Below are positions 6,247 through 8,880 of a stretch of 8,880 bases of DNA, piece by piece. Position 1 is the first letter of the stretch, and every line of letters starts with the position of its first letter. Location: contig JAFRNO010000081.1 of the NCBI GenBank assembly GCA_017430155.1, forward strand, positions 1-8,880. The letters are read 5' to 3'. A model generated the notes under the pieces. It searched no databases and had not been told where the DNA came from. It was given only the letters and a program-made list of their open reading frames with translations. The translations under genes and the position numbers were made by a program. The DNA comes from Kiritimatiellia bacterium. GTDB taxonomy: Bacteria; Verrucomicrobiota; Kiritimatiellia; RFP12; UBA1067.

Positions 6247-7596
6247 ATGAAAGACATATCGAACGAGGAAAAATCGTCGGCGGTCACGCTCTCCGACATG
6301 GAGATCTTCGTGTTCCCCGAGCTGATGTACGCGCTCGTGCTCGCGAACATCCTCTCCCCGCGCCTCTGGGCCTGGCGCGACCTTCCGTGGTTCGACGGCA
6401 TCCGCGAGATGCGCCCGAAGAAGCGCCTCCAGCGTCTCCGCCAGCACATCATGGACAACTACACGTTCAACCTCGACCTCGAGACCTGGGGCCTCACCAC
6501 CCAGCAGCGCGAACTCACCCGCTTCGCACCCTTCCTCTCCCCCGACGAGATCACGAGCTCCAACGCCCTCTTCGGCTACCAAGGCGACGTCTACTACTAT
6601 GACATCGACATCCGCCGACACTTCGGCCTCGACAAGTACACCTCCGACGTGATCCCCTACTGGAAGACCGAGACGATCGAGGCGATGGACGCCTTCCGCC
6701 ACAAGAAAGGCCACGCCGTCGGCGCGGGCGAGTGCGTGTCGCGCGCCGGCCTCTACGCCGCCGCCGCATTCGTCGTGTGCGGACTGCCCCTCGAATCCCT
6801 CTACCTCATGGCCACGCCACTCCACTCGCAGAACTTTCTCGACGTCGACACGGGCATACTCACGAATAACCGCCGCCTCGTGACGAAGGCCATGTGGGCG
6901 AACGGCACCGTGATCTCCCAACAGGCCCGCCGCGCCCTCGAACACGAACGCGTGACGATCGTCTCCCATTCTACCGGCTACATCCACCTGCTCTACCCCA
7001 CAGCCACGATTGATCCTGCCGCCTACACGCACTTCTCGGATCGGCTCGCCTCCTTCCTCGTGCCGCCCGAGGACGCGGTCGACACGCGCCTCGTCACGCC
7101 GCGCCTGCCCGACGCGACGCGCGTTTCGTTCGACCGTTCCGACGCCCCGCTCGGCCTCACGCCCGAAATGGACCGCGCCGAAATCGCCCAGCGCCTCGAT
7201 GCCCTCCGCGCCACGAACCGCGCCGCCGCGCTCACCCCCTACGCGGCACGCGAACTCGGCGTGACCGAAGAAGGCCCTTTCGTACAAGCCGCCCTCCAGC
7301 GCAACCCAGTTTCGCGCGCCGCACTCGGAGACCGGCCCGAAGAAGTCGTCGCCCGCCTCGCCGCCCTTCCCAACGAATCCATCTACGACGGTTCCTCGCG
7401 CCTCGCGCAACCCGACGAAGTGTGGAACTTCGGCCGTGGCGACGGCCTTGAGAAATGCCTCCTCGCCGCAAACTTACTGGGCGGCACGGAGATCCGCATC
7501 GACGGCGACCGCGCCTTGCTCTTCGACGACAAACGGATGGTTTGCAAATTCCCCACAGCCAAATCCCCCCGCACCCGCACCTGGCCGCTTGTTTAA
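6247..7596 (+). CDS. Uncharacterised protein with a transglutaminase-like Cys-His pattern
   Basis: I do not recognise a named family for this 449-residue protein. It has no signal peptide or membrane segment, so it is likely cytosolic. The N-terminal part has an aromatic-rich stretch, LWAWRDLPWFDG (40-51), a basic run RPKKRLQRLRQHI (56-68) and DVYYYDIDIRRHFGLDKY (114-131). Residues 158-208 resemble a transglutaminase/papain-like core: GAGEC163 at the start of an Ala-rich helix, CGLPLE, then ATPLH193SQNF and N207/N208 fourteen or fifteen residues further. C163 and H193 could be catalytic, with Asn or D199/D201 as the third residue. Near the C-terminus, PDEVWNFGRGDGLEK (389-403) recalls the PxETLxxGxGDCxDxA helix start of transglutaminases but with Gly400 in place of Cys. 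ATG 6247 is chosen over the ATG at 6242 (two codons, then stop); the frame is open further upstream, and there is no Shine-Dalgarno sequence or -10 box. It lies 17 bp after the lyase gene and is probably co-transcribed. The enzyme idea is inference. Confidence 0.75.
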   Translation: MKDISNEEKSSAVTLSDMEIFVFPELMYALVLANILSPRLWAWRDLPWFDGIREMRPKKRLQRLRQHIMDNYTFNLDLETWGLTTQQRELTRFAPFLSPDEITSSNALFGYQGDVYYYDIDIRRHFGLDKYTSDVIPYWKTETIEAMDAFRHKKGHAVGAGECVSRAGLYAAAAFVVCGLPLESLYLMATPLHSQNFLDVDTGILTNNRRLVTKAMWANGTVISQQARRALEHERVTIVSHSTGYIHLLYPTATIDPAAYTHFSDRLASFLVPPEDAVDTRLVTPRLPDATRVSFDRSDAPLGLTPEMDRAEIAQRLDALRATNRAAALTPYAARELGVTEEGPFVQAALQRNPVSRAALGDRPEEVVARLAALPNESIYDGSSRLAQPDEVWNFGRGDGLEKCLLAANLLGGTEIRIDGDRALLFDDKRMVCKFPTAKSPRTRTWPLV

Positions 7597-7598
7597 CC

Positions 7599-8549
7599 CT
7601 ATCGCCCGAACAACCAGAGCGCGAAGCCCACGATCGGCGGCATCGTGAGGATGGAGAGGAGCGTCGTGCCCGAAACAAGTCCCGTCGCCGTCGTGACATC
7701 CCTGTCGAAACGCGCCGCAATCACGGTCGTGAGCGCCGCCACGGGCGCCGACGCCGCCGTCGCGATCGCCACGGCCATCACGGGATTGAGCGTCGGCACG
7801 CACGCGCGCAGGCCCACGAGCGCGCCGATCACCGCAAGCGGAACGACCAGGAGCCGCAGCGCCGCCACGCCGTACACCACGCCACGGCACAGAACGGGCC
7901 GCAGATCCGCCTCTGCCAGATACCACCCCACCATGATCATCGCAAGCGGCGTGTTGAGGTCCGCCAGCATCTGGATCGGACGCCCCACCACCTCGGGCGG
8001 GTTCACCGAAAAGAGAAAGAACGGCAACCCCAGCGCCACGCCCACCGTTCCGGGGTTGACGAGAATCGACCGCAGGTTGGTCGCCTTCGCCCCCCGGCAC
8101 ATCACCGCCACACCCCAGGTCCAGCACACAAGGTTGAACACCACCACGTACATCGCGCCGAAGAACACGCCGTCCGCCCCGAGGATCGCGTATTCGAGCG
8201 GCAGTCCCATGAACCCCGCGTTCGAGAAGATTGCCGCGAAGCGCAGCACGCCCTCGCGACGGGCGTCGCGGTCGTGCAGGCAGATGAGGGCGATCGCCGA
8301 TCCGATGACGTGCGCGAACACGGCCACCGCAAGCGCCCAGCCAAGGTCGCCCAGAAGAGAAGGCGAGAATCTCTGCTGGATGAACGAATGGATGATCACG
8401 CACGGCGTGACGATGAGCATGAGCAGTCCCGTGACGCCCTTGATCGCGACGCCGTTCAGAAGCCGGCACCGGTTGCAGAGGCAGCCCACCGCCGTCAGGA
8501 CGAAGAGCACGCCCACCTGTTTCGAGACGAGTAGAAGATTGTCAAGCAT
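7599..8549 (-). CDS. AEC-family membrane transporter (auxin efflux carrier-like permease)
   Basis: This 316-residue inner-membrane protein has the length and pattern of bacterial AEC permeases (PF03547), which move small organic acids such as malate or malonate, or other metabolites; the substrate is not readable here. About ten hydrophobic segments are visible, for example residues 12-24, 38-56, 70-91, 104-122, 126-148, 165-181, 198-212, 224-247, 257-278 and 288-313. Family marks are FSNAGFMGLPL (108-118), NPGTVGVALGLP (165-176), the mid-protein NTPLAMIMVGWYLA (199-212) and SGTTLLSILTMP (293-304), all intact. The ATG at 8549 overlaps the end of the acyltransferase gene by 8 bp (ATGCTTGA), so translation is probably coupled; the upstream in-frame extension to 8654 lies inside that gene and lacks family sequence. 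Its TAG ends only 2 bp from the convergent gene. No hairpin with a T-run follows. Confidence 0.9.
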   Translation of the reverse strand: MLDNLLLVSKQVGVLFVLTAVGCLCNRCRLLNGVAIKGVTGLLMLIVTPCVIIHSFIQQRFSPSLLGDLGWALAVAVFAHVIGSAIALICLHDRDARREGVLRFAAIFSNAGFMGLPLEYAILGADGVFFGAMYVVVFNLVCWTWGVAVMCRGAKATNLRSILVNPGTVGVALGLPFFLFSVNPPEVVGRPIQMLADLNTPLAMIMVGWYLAEADLRPVLCRGVVYGVAALRLLVVPLAVIGALVGLRACVPTLNPVMAVAIATAASAPVAALTTVIAARFDRDVTTATGLVSGTTLLSILTMPPIVGFALWLFGR

Positions 8550-8880
8550 GGCCGAAGAAGTCGTGGAAGTGGTGCCACTGGTCGGGACGCGCGCGCGTCT
8601 CGCGTTCGAGGAAGCGGACGTAGGCATCGAACACGTCCCCTTCCGCCTGTTCAAAATGCGCCTCGTAGGCGTTCCAGCCCGTACGCACGCACGTGACGAA
8701 GAACACCGGGCTCTCCATCAACCGTGCGAACACGAACACGCCCTTCGGCCAGGCGCAGTCCCGGCCAAGGAATTCGTGCCGCAGCGCGGCACTCGACCCC
8801 GCGCTCACGCGGTCGCCCGCCATCAGCACGAGGTCACCGCGCCCGATCGCCGCCTGCATCTCCACGGCCGTCTCCACGCC
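8542..8880 (-). CDS. Lipid A-type (LpxL/HtrB-like) acyltransferase, C-terminal part only
   Basis: The gene runs off the right edge, so only the last 112 residues are visible and the start is outside. They match the C-terminal half of the lauroyl/myristoyl acyltransferase family (PF03279) that adds acyl chains to lipid A or related envelope lipids at the inner membrane. Visible marks, numbered from the first visible residue, are GRGDLVLMAGDR (13-24), where the usual pattern is GxxxxxxxDxxxG, then EFLGRDCAWPKGVFVFARLMESPVF (36-60), equivalent to the FFG...TPxGxAxLAxxxxxPV segment, and a final PDQWHHFHDFF (99-109), the usual PxQWxxxxxxW end. The catalytic HxxxxD/E motif would lie further upstream and cannot be checked. 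GTG at 8877 is an internal valine, since the frame stays open to the edge. The stop overlaps the transporter start. Related acyltransferases also sit in aryl polyene clusters, so the lipid substrate is open. Confidence 0.78.
   Translation of the reverse strand, partial: GVETAVEMQAAIGRGDLVLMAGDRVSAGSSAALRHEFLGRDCAWPKGVFVFARLMESPVFFVTCVRTGWNAYEAHFEQAEGDVFDAYVRFLERETRARPDQWHHFHDFFGHA

Noticed and set aside
6205..7410. 401-codon - strand open frame antisense to the uncharacterised gene
   Set aside because: Composition is Val/Glu/Gly/Arg-biased with no motif; the + strand frame has helix-like patterns and a coherent protein, so this is a shadow.
7581..7624. Interrupted inverted repeat CTGG...TTGTT / AACAACCAG at the convergent junction of the unknown gene and the transporter
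   Set aside because: The arms are only five and four base pairs with a four-base bulge, a long loop and no T-run, so I do not call a terminator.
7455..8534. 359-codon + strand open frame antisense to the AEC transporter
   Set aside because: It is dominated by Arg and His, and the opposite strand encodes a clear multi-pass membrane protein.

Overview
The window (8,880 bp, GC-rich, coding almost end to end) looks like a chromosomal segment of a Gram-negative bacterium. A Kiritimatiellota, Lentisphaerota or Verrucomicrobiota-type gut bacterium is my best guess. The grounds are the secreted multi-module jelly-roll protein with a typical signal peptide, the secreted heparinase II/III-like lyase, the AAA-ATPase/PD-(D/E)XK gene (a family often found in anaerobic gut genomes), the lipid A-type acyltransferase, and starts with no Shine-Dalgarno sequence. 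The phylum is inferred from gene content and style only; there is no marker gene.

Layout: (1) 30-2264 (+), a secreted protein with three tandem jelly-roll (LamG-like) modules and a C-terminal Ig-like domain. (2) 2276-3880 (-), convergent with gene 1 after 11 bp, an AAA-ATPase-like protein with a C-terminal PD-(D/E)XK nuclease domain. (3) 3962-6229 (+), divergent from gene 2 across an 81-bp region, a secreted heparinase II/III-family protein, probably a polysaccharide lyase. (4) 6247-7596 (+), 17 bp downstream of gene 3 and probably in its operon, an uncharacterised cytosolic protein with a transglutaminase-like Cys/His pattern. (5) 7599-8549 (-), convergent with gene 4 after 2 bp, an AEC-family membrane transporter. 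(6) 8542 to the window edge (-), the C-terminal end of a lipid A-type (LpxL/HtrB-like) acyltransferase whose stop overlaps the transporter start by 8 bp. No gene-free stretch exceeds 81 bp. I found no tRNA, rRNA, CRISPR array or insertion sequence.

The most striking non-coding signal is shared by the three promoter-proximal genes (30, 3880 and 3962). Each has TGG followed by a -10-like hexamer (TACACT, TATACT or TATAAT) ending only 6-7 bases before the ATG. This predicts extended -10 promoters giving leaderless or nearly leaderless mRNAs, in agreement with the lack of Shine-Dalgarno sequences. A GC-rich perfect palindrome resembling a dispersed repeat lies inside the 3' end of the lyase gene and seems to encode part of an atypical C-terminal tail.

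Functionally, genes 1 and 3 fit handling of extracellular glycans. Gene 4 is the main unknown and the best candidate for an undescribed activity. Genes 5 and 6 form a translationally coupled cell-envelope/transport pair that continues beyond the window.
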